Shown: positions 1-14,440, counted from the stretch's first letter. The stretch is DNA of 64,000 nt from Ridgeia piscesae (GCA_025642075.2 JAODUO010000126.1:653501-717500); one strand, 5' to 3'. The notes: generated by a model not told the origin, from the letters alone. Numbers and translations: made by a program.

Positions 1-130
1 ATACCTAAGAAGGGCGGGGTATACTTAGATAGATAGGTTGGACTCTCGATAAGCCAAATGGCTTCCTAGTCCACCTGCCATCTAGAGTTGAATCTCTAGG
101 TGGCAATCTTGTTAAATCTTGTTAAATCTT

Positions 131-945
131 GTTATGGGCATCAAGCCATGGGACTGGGTGTTATGGGCATCAAGCCATGGGACTGGGTGTTATGGGCATC
201 AAGCCATGGGACTGGGTGTTATGGGCATCAAGTCATGGGGCTGGGTGTTATGGGCATCAAGTCATAGGGCTGGGTGTTATAAGCATCAAGTCATAGGGCT
301 GGGTGTTGTAGGCATCAAGTCATAGGGCTGGGTGTTATAGGCATCAAGTCATGGGTCTGGGTGTTATGGGCATCAAGTCATAGGGCTGGGTGTTATAGGC
401 ATCAAGTCATAGGGCTGGGTGTTATAGGCATCAAGTCATAGGGCTGGGTGTTATAGGCATCAAGTCATGGGTCTGGGTGTTATGGGCATCAAGTCATAGG
501 GCTGGGTGTTATAGGCTTCAAGTCATGGGGCTGGGTGTTATAGGCATCAAGCAATGGGACTGGGTGTTATGGGCATCAAGTCATGGGGCTGGGTGTTATG
601 GGCATCAAGTCATAGGGCTGGGTGTTATAGGCATCAAGTCATGAGTCTGGGTGTTATGGGCATCAAGTCATAGGGCTGGGTGTTGTAGGCATCAAGTCAT
701 GGGGCTGGGTGTTATAGGCATCAAGTCATAGGGCTGGGTGTTATGGACATCAAGTCATAGGGCTGGGTGTTATACGCATCAAGTCATGGGGCTGTGTGTT
801 ATAGGCATCAAGTCATAGGGCTGGGTGTTATGGACATCAAGTCATAGGGCTGGGTGTTATACGCATCAAGTCATGGGGCTGGGTGTTATAGGCATCAAGT
901 CATGGGGCTGGGTGTTATACGCATCATGCCATGGGGTAGAGTGTC
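131..945. repeat. 29-bp minisatellite, about 28 copies
   Basis: The unit is close to GGCATCAAGTCATAGGGC followed by TGGGTGTTATA. Copies differ mainly at the AAGCCATGGGAC / AAGTCATAGGGC positions and at GGGC/AGGC. The array fades after 945 into degenerate GGGCA-containing sequence to about 1150. The open frame across it is only a by-product of the repeat. Confidence 0.95.
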
Positions 946-3900
946 ATGAGCATCATGTACTAAGATATGTTATATAGATATAATTTCATATAGTCACAGA
1001 GCAGGACCTGGGTGTAAATGGACAGCAACTCATGGGTCAAGGTGTTATGGGCCTCGTGTCATTGGGCAGGATGTTATGGACATGGGACATAATCATGGGG
1101 CATAATCATGTACTGTTATTAAGGCCATGGGGCAAGGTGTTGTGAGCATTGATCATGTTGTTTGAGTGAACTGCATAACTTATCATTGTTTTGCGATTGT
1201 GGTTTGGATTTTGTGTTGATTTTTGTCAGCAATGAGAAAAATCATTGCGATGTGATATTGGATATAGTGTAAACTTATTGTTCTCTCAACAGTCCAAGGT
1301 GATATTGGAGTTGATACTGGTCCACCATTTCCTTCTTCCGTGACCTCCCCAAACTGCCATCTTTACCACAAATCCCCTCTTCCTTTATCTCCAATTGTCC
1401 AGTTCCCTCAAGGTCCCTCAAACTGCCACAGTGTTCTCTGTCTACCTGCCTCTGTGGGGACTTCTACTGTCTGTTCAACTTTCATACGTTAGAACAAAAG
1501 AGAAACCTTGTAAAATGTGTTCTGTTGTACACATGCTAAAGGCTAATAATACATACTGTCTGTGACCTCAATGTGTCATAACAGGTATTTTCTTATTCTA
1601 AAGATCTTCCTGGTGAATAATTTGTTGCCACTGTCTCTGGTGTAACAATGTCAGTTGACAACTGGGTAGACAGGTAGTCGGTCAGTGTGTAGTGTAATTT
1701 ATACTCTGCACACCCACACGTGCACGCACACACAGCCGCATGAAGATGTGTGTGTTAATAAACTGCCAACTCCATTGTGAGTTGAGTGCTGTCGATTTGG
1801 CCCAGATTATGCTCAACCGCTGTGAGCGCTGAGAGCGACCTAGTTGGCCTACGTGAGCGAGTTGGAGCAGGGTGCGGTGGTTGAAGCAGCGTGGCCTGTC
1901 AACGACCTAGAAGAGGTCAGCTGTATGCACGTAGGCCGTGTTGATCGGACCTGGCTGCACGTAGGCCAGCGTCGAGCTATTGTTGCAAAGGCCGCCTGCT
2001 ATCTGGGTCATTGCTATTCAACACGCTGTAGTCTGCAGTATTGGATTAAAATAGCTGTGTGAGGTGTTTACCGTGCTAGCGATCAAGGCCGACCATGACC
2101 CGTAAGAGCAGTGGTGACGTGGTAGTCGTTATATAACCAAGTGGGAGGGCGTGTCTTCGTCTGTTATATAACATCCCTTTAAAGGTAGATTCCTAGAGGT
2201 TGAGGTGTGGCGTTGTCATATTGTCATCCCCTGTGATGTGAGTCATGAGTAACACTTCCTCCTAGTAGATCACAAACAGATTTGGACATGGTTGAATAGT
2301 TGGAGTGGGTTATCTTTTATGTTGAGTTACCTGCTAGTTACGTGTGATTGCAATATGGCTGCTAAGTGGTCATGTCAGAATTGGGATGCTAGTGGTGTCT
2401 AACCATGTTTAAATGTTAATTTAACGTGGTTTCACTAATAAATATGTGATTGGGGAGACCAGTAAACTTACTACCCGGATTAGCATTATGGAAACGCCAT
2501 GCTGGTGAGGATTGGTTTAGAGTGATTTAAAACGAGGGATAACCTATTTGGTCGAGTGGGTGGTAGGTGGTGGGTGGTGATAAAGCCTGCGTAGATGTCA
2601 TTGTGCCTGTATTTCCGATACTACCTACACCGTTTCTGATTTCTCCGGGAGATTATTTCATTGCCGTGTCGACTGGCAGGTATCACTTGTGAGTCGAACC
2701 TTGCCTGAATTTGATGGGGCAAAGCCAAACAAACAATGGCTGGTGACAGTTTAACAACAGTGACTGTTTTCTAAGAAATGTGGTTGTAAAAACAACAGAA
2801 CGCTATTGGCTCTGAAACCACTTTAATTTGTGGCCTGAAATACAGCCAAGCCTTTTTTCTGACTCTGACCAGTAAACTTTGTAGAAGCACTAACAAGATT
2901 ATTACATTACACACATACACACAGTTGTTATTACAAAGTTGTAAGTTTTATAACAGCTGATAGACAAGTCCAGGCAAGTTTCTTTATAATAGCTGTCTCA
3001 TTACCAGACTGTAACTAAACCACTATTTGGCAAGACCTGGTCTGTGTCCTACAGTGGCAATCAATTGATTAGGTAGACAGTTGCACCTGGTTTCTTACCA
3101 GCTTGATGCAGACACAGCAGATAACCAGAGGCTCTAGAACTCACCAGGGTGGAAAAAAATCATTATCTTGTTCATGGCTGGGACACATAAAAATTGGAAT
3201 GTAACTACTAATAACTGGATGAAATCAAACCTCGTAAAAAACTGGCTGAGTCATAGCTAGAAATTGCTGAAGTACTCGTTGCTGTTGTTGTAACTAGGCA
3301 GGGAACACGCAGCTGTGTCCATATGGGTTGATTTGTTTGCAGCATTAGGAGTTGTCAGCGTGTGTATGGGTTGTAGTAACTCTGGTTGTCAACAGCAGGA
3401 AGTGGGTACTTGGGTGTGTTATGAGAGGCTGGCTGTGTGGACACACATACACATAATGTGTTCACCCACCTCACCTGTCAAATGCACTAATAGTACTAAT
3501 GAAAATGCCCATTGCAGGCAGACTGAAGGGTAGATAAGATCTCGCCCTAATGGGCTGTCATACTGTACTGAGGTCTAGTGAACAGCCAAGTGCACTGATG
3601 GGTAATAGTATTGTTCTCTGTTGTTGAACCGTGACTATGACTTGTTAGGTACTGTAGGTTATCAGGGCATATATAAATATATATATCCTTGTGAAGAATT
3701 CGCCAGTTGCGTCTTTGTGTGGATGAATCTGATGTCTGTAAATGTTAGGTCACCCCTACAACTGTCTGAGCCCAAGGCAGGTCCCACCTTCACACGTATG
3801 CACAGGCCCAGTTGTTGTCCCTCCTTGTGTATCAATGTCTCACTGGCCAAGAGGAAATGTGGACCAGCTCTAAACTCAGTGCAGATGATTATGGTGGAAT

Positions 3901-6255
3901 CATGGAACAGGAACCGTTTGTGGAAATCCTCAAATTAAAAATGATCATTGGTTAAATATAATGATTCCAGTAAGCAGTTCATATTTCTTAGTCAAAAGTG
4001 TAAACTATTTCATTTCCAAAGTGTGATATTTGAGTTGCACTTTCTGAGAGGGCTAGCCTTGACCTGACCATGACCTGTTAGAAAGTCATGACTTAAGTTA
4101 GAAGTTCCTTTCAACTTTATTCAATATCATCACCCTGATAATCTGGCATAGATATCTCAATACAGTTTTGGGGAACACTGGCCAGTGGGATAACAAAGTC
4201 ATAAAGTCATTTGAAATCGATGTTTTGTAGAATAGACAAATGACATATTCCAGTTAGTCGTACCTGTTCAAACCAAGAGCTGTTTGCTGTATGTTCAAAC
4301 AAAATAGTCTCTACAAACTTTGAAGACAACATTTTGTTAAGTCTTAGAGTTTAATTTGAATTGATTGGGTAGTGTCTTTTGTTGTAATATGAGTAATCAT
4401 ATTGTAAGGATTTATTACAAGAAATCGTGATTAAATTCATGAGATGTAGGAAACGTAACCCAGCCAGCCTGTCACTGTCAGTTGCTTGGTGATGTCTCCA
4501 CCACTGGTGTCAGTGTGTTATGTGTGGTCCACTTTCTCCTGTAATTCAGTCTGAGGCTGTCATTGATACTGGTTCTTGAATTTTGTTTTCCTTCTTTCGT
4601 CACTGTTGTTTACTGAACATTGTCTTAACTCTCCCTAATGTTTTTACCAGTTCACCCACCACTCTTCACTACATTCTCAATTCTGTCCAAAAATCTCCCA
4701 GCTGACTTCACATCTCAGCTTCTTTCTTCTTTAGCCATTCCCCTGTGTGTGATTTAAGCATGAACAAACACATTTTTGTTTAATCAGCTGCATCTATGCA
4801 TTCAGACACTTGTAGAAAGAGGAATTTGTTTAAAAACAGTAACAATAACTGTAAATTGTTAGTTAACTAGTGTTCAGAAACTACCATTAAGGTTTCAATT
4901 CTAATGGTGTCTTATGATTGTATTAATCTGTAAAAAAAAATTGCTTCATAGTTAAATAAAACTTTGTCAGCTGAGAAAGAATATAACAAATTACCTCCCG
5001 TATATAACAGAAAAATATTTTATTTCACATGCTGGCTTAATCCGTGATTTAGGCACAGAGAATGTATTTAAAACAGTTGTTAGTAGTGACACCTGCTGAA
5101 CATCGGGCAAATTAACATCCACAGCTACTATAAAAAGTCTGATTAGTTCACATAGTGCTCGGGTTAAATTTATCACCCAGCCCGAGTCAATTTACACTGT
5201 GTGCTAGCCAGGCTAGTCACCATAGATCTATGTTGACAGGCCGTCTGACCTCAGAGGACCAGTGGGTCTGTTAATTAGGTGGTTGCCAGGAAACACCCAC
5301 TGACTGTGTGGGCTGTTGTGAAGCCGCCTGCAATGTGAAGCCGCTTGCAATGTGAATGACCTACTTGGACTGTGTGTTGTGAAACAGCTGTTGGTTCAGT
5401 TATGGGACATGCCTCAGTAGTTACACTGCTTTGTGGCTTTGATTCCCGTATCACGCCATGTGAAGCACCACTGAATGGTTTTCACTCGATTGGAGACGTG
5501 TTTGAATGGTGTCCGTCTGTGTTTTGTTCTGTTGAACTGGCATGGCATGGACTAGGAAATTAGGAACAATACAAATGTTTGACATGGACTTTGTAATGAA
5601 TAAAACATGTTTGATAGTGTCTCATGATTCAATGAACTGCTAAACGTTTCTGTGCTGAAAACTAATAAAGACTGGGCCACTAATAAGAGACAGTATAACA
5701 GTTTTAAGAATAATGGTTATACAGATTAGTTGTTCATACTTCAAATATTTAACTAGATGTCCAGGAAGCAGTTGTAATATGTCACTGTTGTTTGAATAAA
5801 TAGTGTTGTCATTTTTGGTTAGTACTACTGATGATTATATAAGCGAAGTTCTTATTTTTGCTGATGGTGTTGACTGTTAAACAGTGTATGGTAGATACAT
5901 GATTTCTTGTTAAATATTGACATTTAATAGTTATCGTTGAAATGTTTATCGTGATAAAGTTTAGTTTCTGTTTGTAACTGTCAATTGGTAGTTGTTGAAG
6001 TACCCGTACTTGGTGAAGTAGTCTCACCAATTGTACAATAACGGCGATTTGCACAAACTGTAAAACAAGTTTTACTGATTCATATGTGAATAACAGTCAG
6101 TGGCAAGTGTTTACAATGTCATAAAATACGCTGTTATGAATATAATTTACGTTTTGGGATGATTAAAGTGTGTTTGATTTGATTTGATTTGATAACAAGC
6201 TGATTGTTCTGTTTGTGAAAATAACCAGTTGATGTGCTTACTGTGTGTGCTACAG
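946..6255. other. upstream or intronic non-coding sequence
   Basis: Given the direction of the gene, this is most likely the intron before exon 1. No exon with bHLH features (a basic ERRR-type helix) was seen in any frame. It contains a CA-rich patch near 1705-1740, three CACGTAGGCC-like words near 1850-1970 and a short TTGAT run near 6175-6192. Otherwise I see nothing. Confidence 0.5.
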
Positions 6256-6306
6256 ATGGGGATGCTCTGTTACATGAACTGAAGGCCTCGTCCCAGGAGA
6301 AAGCAC
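6256..6306 (+). CDS. exon 1 of the window: linker before PAS-A
   Basis: The acceptor is tacag and the donor is gtgagt. The exon encodes GDALLHELKASSQEKA after a split first codon (two bases, AT, in this exon). This matches the position of the short linker between bHLH and PAS-A in HIF-alpha proteins. It ends with one base (C), which exon 2 completes to His. Because it starts mid-codon, at least one coding exon must lie upstream. The small size makes it the least certain exon, but the phase fits. Confidence 0.72.
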
Positions 6307-7660
6307 GTGAGTCTAGTCTTTTCAGTTACACAACTCTACAGTAACATTCAGTGGACACATGTGTCAGAAGTAACAACAAGGACACTTGTTTCAGTACAGC
6401 ATGTGTCAGTTAATGTAATAACTTATCTGTAATGTTTTATATTCTTAGTGGACACTGTAAACTTTTAACCAACATAGTTTTGTGTGTGTCTGCCCATGTG
6501 GTGCACATAAATGTAATAATAATGTGAACACTACAAATGGAATTTTCCTGTGGTCGTCCACCTGCGTTACCTTGTGTGGTAAACAATGTTCCATATGATA
6601 TAAGTTCTTTAAAGTATCTTAAAATAGCAGCAATTGCTAGTAGTCAGCATGACTCAACGAACAGATTTATGATTATTTATATTGAGAATTTCCTAAAGCG
6701 TCTACTAATAACTTTTCTAAACCTTTTTGCTTTTTCAACGAAGGTAACTGTTGTGCTATTTTCAGACCCTAAATAGAACCACACAATCTGTGGATAAACA
6801 AATTCCTTACGTGCCTAACATTTTTGTCAGAGCCGTTTATTTTTTCAACTAAGGTGACTTGTGCTGTTTTCAGACCCTAAGTTGAACCACAGTCTGCGGG
6901 TGAATGAGGGACAGTTGATGACAAATGCCTTGAATGCATTCCTCATCTTTGTGAGCAAGAAGGGGTTGGTGTACTGTGTGTCTGAGGACGTGTACGACCA
7001 CCTGGGACTGAGACAGGTGTGTAGTGTAGTATGTAGGACACCCAGTCACAAGCACACATATGTACACATACACACAAGCCACCATCACATGTCACACGTC
7101 ATAAGTCATCTCACCTATTTGTCACCAGTGTGTGTCTGTGTCATATGTCATTATTCTTGTGTTGTAACACGCAAGCAGACATGTCAACATCATGTTACAA
7201 GTCATCTCCCCATATCTTATGACAGAGGTGTCAATGTTGTTATTGTCCGTGTTAGATTTACAACTATGGTTATTATGTTACTAAAATGTCAACACTAAAA
7301 GAAATCCTAGAAACCTAGACTAATAACTCATGATGTCCTAATTAGTAATGCGCATAATTCATTTTCTAGGGCATATTACCAGTTGTTACTTGGGGATATT
7401 AAATAAATAATTTATAAATAATCACGCATATTTGGTTATGAGTGTTATTTATCAAATTTGATTATAAACCAGACATGCCCATTTATCTGCCTGAGTATGT
7501 GCACCTTTTTTAATACGTATTACTGATCTATAAATTATCACAATGTCAATATGCATTCTCCGAACTGATATATATATATATATATGTATGTATTTGTTCA
7601 TCCACACAAAACAACTGCTAATATAAATTATATCCTACTTTTTAAGGTCAGATAAAATAA

Positions 7661-7710
<50 letters not shown>

Positions 7711-10700
7711 TTTATTTTATTTTATTTTATTTTATTTTATTTTATTTTATTTTATTTTATTTTATTTTATTTTATTTTATTTTATTTTATTTTATTTTAT
7801 TTTATCTGGATCCTTAAAAAGTAGGATATAATTTATATTAGCAGTTGTTTTGTGTGGATGAACAAATGCAGCTGATTCAACACTGACCATAAACTACTAG
7901 GCAAACGATGCAGAACATGTTACGTTTACCATAGTTCAATGTCTGTCAGAATGTGTAATATGGTAAAGTATGTTTTTGAGAATCTCTTCTTGGACGATTG
8001 GTATTTGAAGCTGCCTTTGATAAAGTATTATTAACTTACATGATCATTTGCATTCCAGGAAGAGATAATTGGTCGTAACATCCTTGAGTATATCCACCCT
8101 GACGACAGCAAAGAATTTGGCAAACAGTTCCGTGAGAAGCCACCAGGGAGGTCATGTTCGTTTCATGCCCTGCCTCCTATGGTAGAAAGTGGTATCGAAG
8201 ATCTCGATGGTATGTAGTATTCTATCGGTAATATGCAATATTAATAACATTTTAGATTGTGTTTGTTTTGCATATAATTGTGTGTAGGCAAGTAAAATGC
8301 ATGAGTTAGTTACAAGTGCACTTCTTGCAGTGCCATTAACATATGATAAAATCATAAAACCAGATGTAACATTTTGTGAGATGAACAGTGGATTGGAAAA
8401 AATACTATTTTAGGTAAGTGTGATAGGGAAAGAGTTGGAGGCAATCAATGGGTAAACATCACAGATTTCATCATCATAGAGACAGTAGCCAATGACTTCT
8501 GTTTTGGTGTTATGCAGATGACGCACAATATAACATCCACGCTGTCGTGAGGGAACGTCTGTTCTACATTCGTATGAAGTGTCATGTGGTGAGAAAAGGA
8601 ACTAAGACTCGCCAGACAGGCTATCTGGTACGTGCTTTCTTTCTTTACATAGTTTATCAATGTTAGTTTCATAAAAGTGACTGTCTTTGTCCGAGTCATT
8701 GAGCGTCTGCCATTTCCCATTTGGTTCACTCATTAGTTCAGTTCTGTCAAGAAATCCCTTTTGGTAAAAGCCACCTACATCAACCCTTGTTCTTTAGTAT
8801 TTCTGTCACTGTCATACACAGCTTGCTGTAGAGTTCAAATGGTGAACTTTATTTTTTTAAATATCAATGCATGTTTACATTTAATTATAATAAATAATAA
8901 AGCTTTATTGCCATATTCAACATACATTATATGATGAATTGGAATGTAGTCTGGCGTTGACTCATATAGTGCCTATACAATAAAATGAAATATGGCAAAT
9001 AAATATAAGATATATATATAAAATATACATTGTACATAATGTGTTCTTTAAAATGTTTTTTTAATATAATAAATAAATAAAGACACAATTAAAATAATAG
9101 ATTATCTATTTAACAATAATTGTGGTGTAAACTAGTTAATAAATAAATAAATAAATATATATATATAAAATGTCCTTTAAAATTGTTTTATATATAATTT
9201 AAATTATTAAACATACATTATATGAGGACTAAATATCATTAAAAAAATTATTTACAATTGAATTGAATTTAATCCGCCCAGACCAACGAGGGATCACAAC
9301 GAGTAATACATGGACTGAGTGACATACCCTAGAACTCTTCAACAATCATTTTACCAGTGTAGTGTGTGTTTACAAGTAGGGTTATGAATTTAACAAGATT
9401 GCTATTTAGTCCACCAGAAAGAAAGAGAAGCGATCGATGAGCTATTTGTTTGTTTAGAGTCCAGTGTTTAAATCATCGACGTATAGCCCACTGTTCTGAG
9501 ATATTTGTCTATTCAATACATATTACTGTTATCAGTAATCACACAGTCAGAGGTTATATTTTGCCTCTGTCAGAATGAATATGTTCTTGTATGCAGTCTA
9601 CCCTCCTTCACTAATATACTACTCAAAATTTGCTAGGATCACTATTTAGGGCAGTATTATATTTTTCGGCATGAGTATCACACAAAAACTAAAAATTGCA
9701 TGTATTTGGGGACATGTTTATTTCCTGAATGATGAAAGTTTTTGTGTGATACCCATGCCAGAAAAATATAATACCGCCCTAAATAGTGATCCCTAGCAAA
9801 TTTGAGTAGTATATTTCATCATATCCACTAATTCATGTTTTACTCTGATGGTTCCTATCTGTCGCTATTCCCATAAGCTGTCGGTGTGTTGATCATACAT
9901 CTGATGTGATGCCTCTGTGCCGTAGCTGACCCAGTGGTCGGGTAAAGTGATGCTACAGAAGACACCACGCACCAAACATGACACCTACAACATCGTGGGC
10001 CTCCTGGCCATGGTCCGACCCATGCAGACGACGCCCATCCTCGAGATCCGCCTCGACGGCAACATGTTCATGAGTCGACACGATCTCGCAATGACCTTCA
10101 CCTTCTGTGACTCAAGGTGAGCGTTTGGTGAATCTTTTTGTCCGCTACGTAGTTTTGTAGAGAGAAGACTGTGGTGAATGTGTGCCCTGTAGAATTGGTG
10201 GCACTTATAAGGACCATTAGTCATGCTTGATTGCACGCATGTTCTCAAGTCCAAACATGTCACGGTTGATTTGAAAAAAACTGCAACGTTTGTACAGAAA
10301 AAATCAAGGCGGGGGTTTGATTTTATCTTATCTTGTTTAGACTGCACATCCTGGTGTCGTTTTCCCAGTTAAGTGGTGTAGCTGGATTTGTCACACTGGG
10401 GTGAACATGCACATGGGACGTGTACAAATGGTGTATGAATGAGTAATTCACAGTGTACAATAATAACAGAATGTGAGTAAGCTGTAGACATTCTGTAAAG
10501 GGGTTATGTTGTTACTTCTGATCAAGTGTGTGACCCATGTCGACAGATAATACAACAAAGAGAGGTTGTCAGTCAGTCACGCCAGTACACCGGGTAAACT
10601 GTCAGGATGATTCATCTTCTCTTGAAACTGTCAATAGAGATTGCACTTGTTTACCCAAGCAAACATGTGTCCAGGGCCCTCAGGATGTGGTTGTCGTGTT

Positions 10701-13700
10701 CCTGCTACCAAAGAACCTGTCACTGAAGATCAAATAATGAATTTACGTCCTTAAAACTGTGTTTCTAACCAAGTTGTTAGGACTGGTGAAGGGTTTGGCT
10801 TTCTCTTGCCTTGTGTTGCCACCTGCCGGCTCCCATAGGAACTACACTTTGTAGTGTGGGTGTCCACCAGGCAGAGCCACTGTCGCCCAATGACTTGACT
10901 GGTGGCTTGCAGCTGTTGTATCACATCATGATTGCTGCATTAGTGTAGAATGCACTGCAGTAATTTGTGATTGATGAGGTTCTTGTCTCTTCTGCTTCAA
11001 TCTGAAGCAGTGTTCTTTAATTCCACAGTAAATTCAAGTGGCATATTTCTATTACGTTTGTATCAGATAGCATTTCTAACTTTGCAAACCTGAAATTAAT
11101 TGTTTTCTCACAGAGATGTCATGGTTGTGTTTTTCCATCACTATTTTATGGTTGCTGCTAATTTAAAAGTAAATAAGTGACCCAACAATGCACCAAATCA
11201 GAAAACAAAAAACAGGTGCATTGTTGCCGGGCGTCGCCTTTTTCAACCTGTAATTTTAGTTTCAATCTCGTTTCGCCCGTCCATCAGGTATATACGCTAT
11301 TTAAAACTTGAACAGACGTGACATTGCCAGTGTGAAGAATGTCATCTATCATGGGCAGTGTTATAAAACATGTCATCAAGCCATAGAGTTTGCGTGTGGA
11401 AGTGTTACACTTTCCGGTAAAAATGGGTTTATCACTTCAGGCACAAATAGGGTCACGCATTCAAATAGGAAGTTGATGTAGGGCTGAGTCAGGCAATTAT
11501 TTACAGGCATGTTTCTAGAAAGTGTGTTGCAATTACAAAAGGCTTGTGCATGAATAATTATTGGCTAGGTAAAAATAAATCTTGTACAGACACGTTTTTT
11601 TTACAGTTCTTTGAAACAGGAAGAAACTTAAATAATGCAAAATTAAGTGGTATGTTTATTTATTGCATAGTATTGTAAATTGTGTTCCTTTTTTAAAGGA
11701 ACACAATTTTAGGGTTTTAATTACCATTTTCTGCATTTTCTCGTAGGTTTTCTGTTTACGTAACATGCAGGAAAAACCTGACGTTTTTTTTTCTTATGTA
11801 GAATAGACAGAGTTTCAATAGAAAGCCGTGCTCCAAGATCACAAACTCTGGCATCAGGTTACACTTTCTATTATATCCCATGATAAATGACAGTCTTGTG
11901 TCAAGTCTTCAGTGGCAGACATAAATGGTAGTTGAGTGTGTACTTGCACAGTACCATCTTGGTACTTCAGTCTCCCACTTCCTGGTGTACTTTGGCTGGT
12001 TTATTTTTATGATTAAGTATCTACACAATACGTGTTACTGTGACTTGCTAGTTGTGTTACGCTGAATCACCTGTGATCAACACAACTAATTGAGTCTGAG
12101 ACATGTTCTTATCTTCTAACCTTAAAAAGGCAGTCACCAATTTTTTAGAATCGCCAAAATGAACAGAAAATTGACAGTGTCACTTTTTGTCAGTTGGATG
12201 TGATTCTGTATACTACTCCTGCCTAATATTCATGTTTGTTGAGTTGTGAGTGTCCATTTGGGAGGGTTGTGTCTTATCATTTTGTGGTGCCAATAGACTG
12301 CCTGCCTACTATCACCCGCCCTGGCATGCTGTAAGTTTGTTGTAACCCAGTGGTCATGCCCCGCTGGTCTTGACGTCATGGCACGGCGACTGACCTCAGC
12401 AAGTGGAAAATTCCTGTCTCTGGTTGCGACATCAGTCTCCCTCACAGCAGTGATGGGATGGGGGCAGAAGGGGTTGTTGGCAGTAACGTCATCCCTTTAA
12501 TGTCCCACACTCCCTCATCCACAGCCAGTCAATGGTGACACGTCCGATGCAACAAACATGTTTTTCATTCTATGGCTTGGTGTTTTATGCTGGGAAGATG
12601 TTTTATTGATGATGTTTTGTGCTGTGTGTTGTGTGGATGTGTGTGTGTTGTGTGTGTGTGCGCATGTGTATACGTGTTATGTAGATGTATATTATTCAAC
12701 ATCACGTCTCCAGTCAGATTCCATTTCTTTGCTGTTTTTCACACTGTGAACTGCACTTGTGTCTGTCTTATTTTGGTTTATTCAACCACTTTAACTCCAC
12801 TTTCTCAGAATTTTTGTGATGTCATTGACATTAAGCCATTGTTATTGTTCTTATTTGTTACCGTATGGGTAATTAATCAATGCACAAAATAGGTATTGTA
12901 AACGTACTGTACACTACAGTGTTAACAAATCATATTCTACTGTTGAAACATTACCTCTGTGTGGGCAAGAAAGCGAGGTTGTCATTGCTAATATCCTCTA
13001 TATAGCTATCGGGCTTTGTCTTAAAGAAGTAGGTCAGAACTAACCAGGAGGTGTTTTTTTTCGAAGAAAGATTATCAGCAAGTGCCCTCTGCCCTGAGAG
13101 GTGCAACTTTCACATCGGAGGATCCACATTCGATTGGATGGTCGTGTTTATCGTGTTTATCAGAGTTTGTAGCCCACCTCCAAGCACACGCCTAAGTCAA
13201 CATTACCTGCTGACTTGTTCCGCAATGTATTTGGGCAAGAACTGCAAATCTGCAATTAGCTTCAAGGTAATTTGAGTAGGATGCTGGGAAATGTAATCAC
13301 TACAACTCTAGTTTACTGTTAGTCTGAGTCGTCCAGTCATAGAATTTCCTAATTTATAACTGACCTGATTAGGCGTTCATGTATTCCCTCTTGCAATATT
13401 AGCCTTATGATATTACTGTTGATGAAATTTCCTCCGAGTAAATTATCTAGATTGGTGCGTAGGTCAGGACATCTGTTTAGTGGTACTCCAGCGGAGGGAT
13501 GGCATACATTAAAACTGAGTGGCATTGTGGGTATCTTGTGTCGTTTGAGCAGACACACTGGGGCCATACGTGTCAACACTGTCATCACATTTGATTATAA
13601 TCATTTTTACAAACCATGGCCGTTTAAATTGATTCTTACATATTTTATAATTATGGAAATTTGAATATAACTATGATGATTGGTTGTATCAGTGAGGTTG

Positions 13701-14394
13701 ATGTGTGTATGACACACATATAGTCATAGAAGTATGATTTATTGTGATACAACCCCCTTCCGTATGAATTGTGTGTTAGATAAGATTATAGCTGATTATT
13801 TGTTTCAATGTTAGACGGCACGCAGACTGCCAACTGTTTCGTGGAGTTGTCAATCTGATTAGGCTGTGACATGCACAGACGTATACATGTATATACGCAT
13901 GCGTACTCACACACACGCATACGTGCAGTGGTAGTGGTTGCAAGCAGACTCGTGCTATACAGTGTCTGGTAGTTGAACTATGGGAGGTACGACCTTTTGG
14001 ACACTTCTCATAATGAGGCTGCCTTAGTACAGTCGGCAAAGTGTAGCAAGTTTGTGGTAATTATTGACACATAATTCAGGAACATTACTATTCAAATTTG
14101 TGTCAACATTTACTTATGAATCATGTTACAACTGGAAATATATTAATAGTAAATCATGTTAGATATAAATTAGGAAATTAATTATAATAACAGTCAACTT
14201 GGCTTAAGAGGTACAATAGTTCTAGTGATCAAATCTTTCACCAAAGTCGTGCAACTGCAGTTTGAAGTAAGTAGAAATAGTTAGCTGTCATGATCTTGTA
14301 AAATACTCACTTTGAATGGTGGACTGGTGTAAGCTGTGTTTAGATAGCAGAGGACTTTAAATGTTCTCATGTTAGTCATACCTTCTCATTGTGT

Positions 14395-14440
<46 letters not shown>

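Noticed and set aside
131..325. Small frame in the first 29-bp array
   Set aside because: By-product of the tandem repeat.
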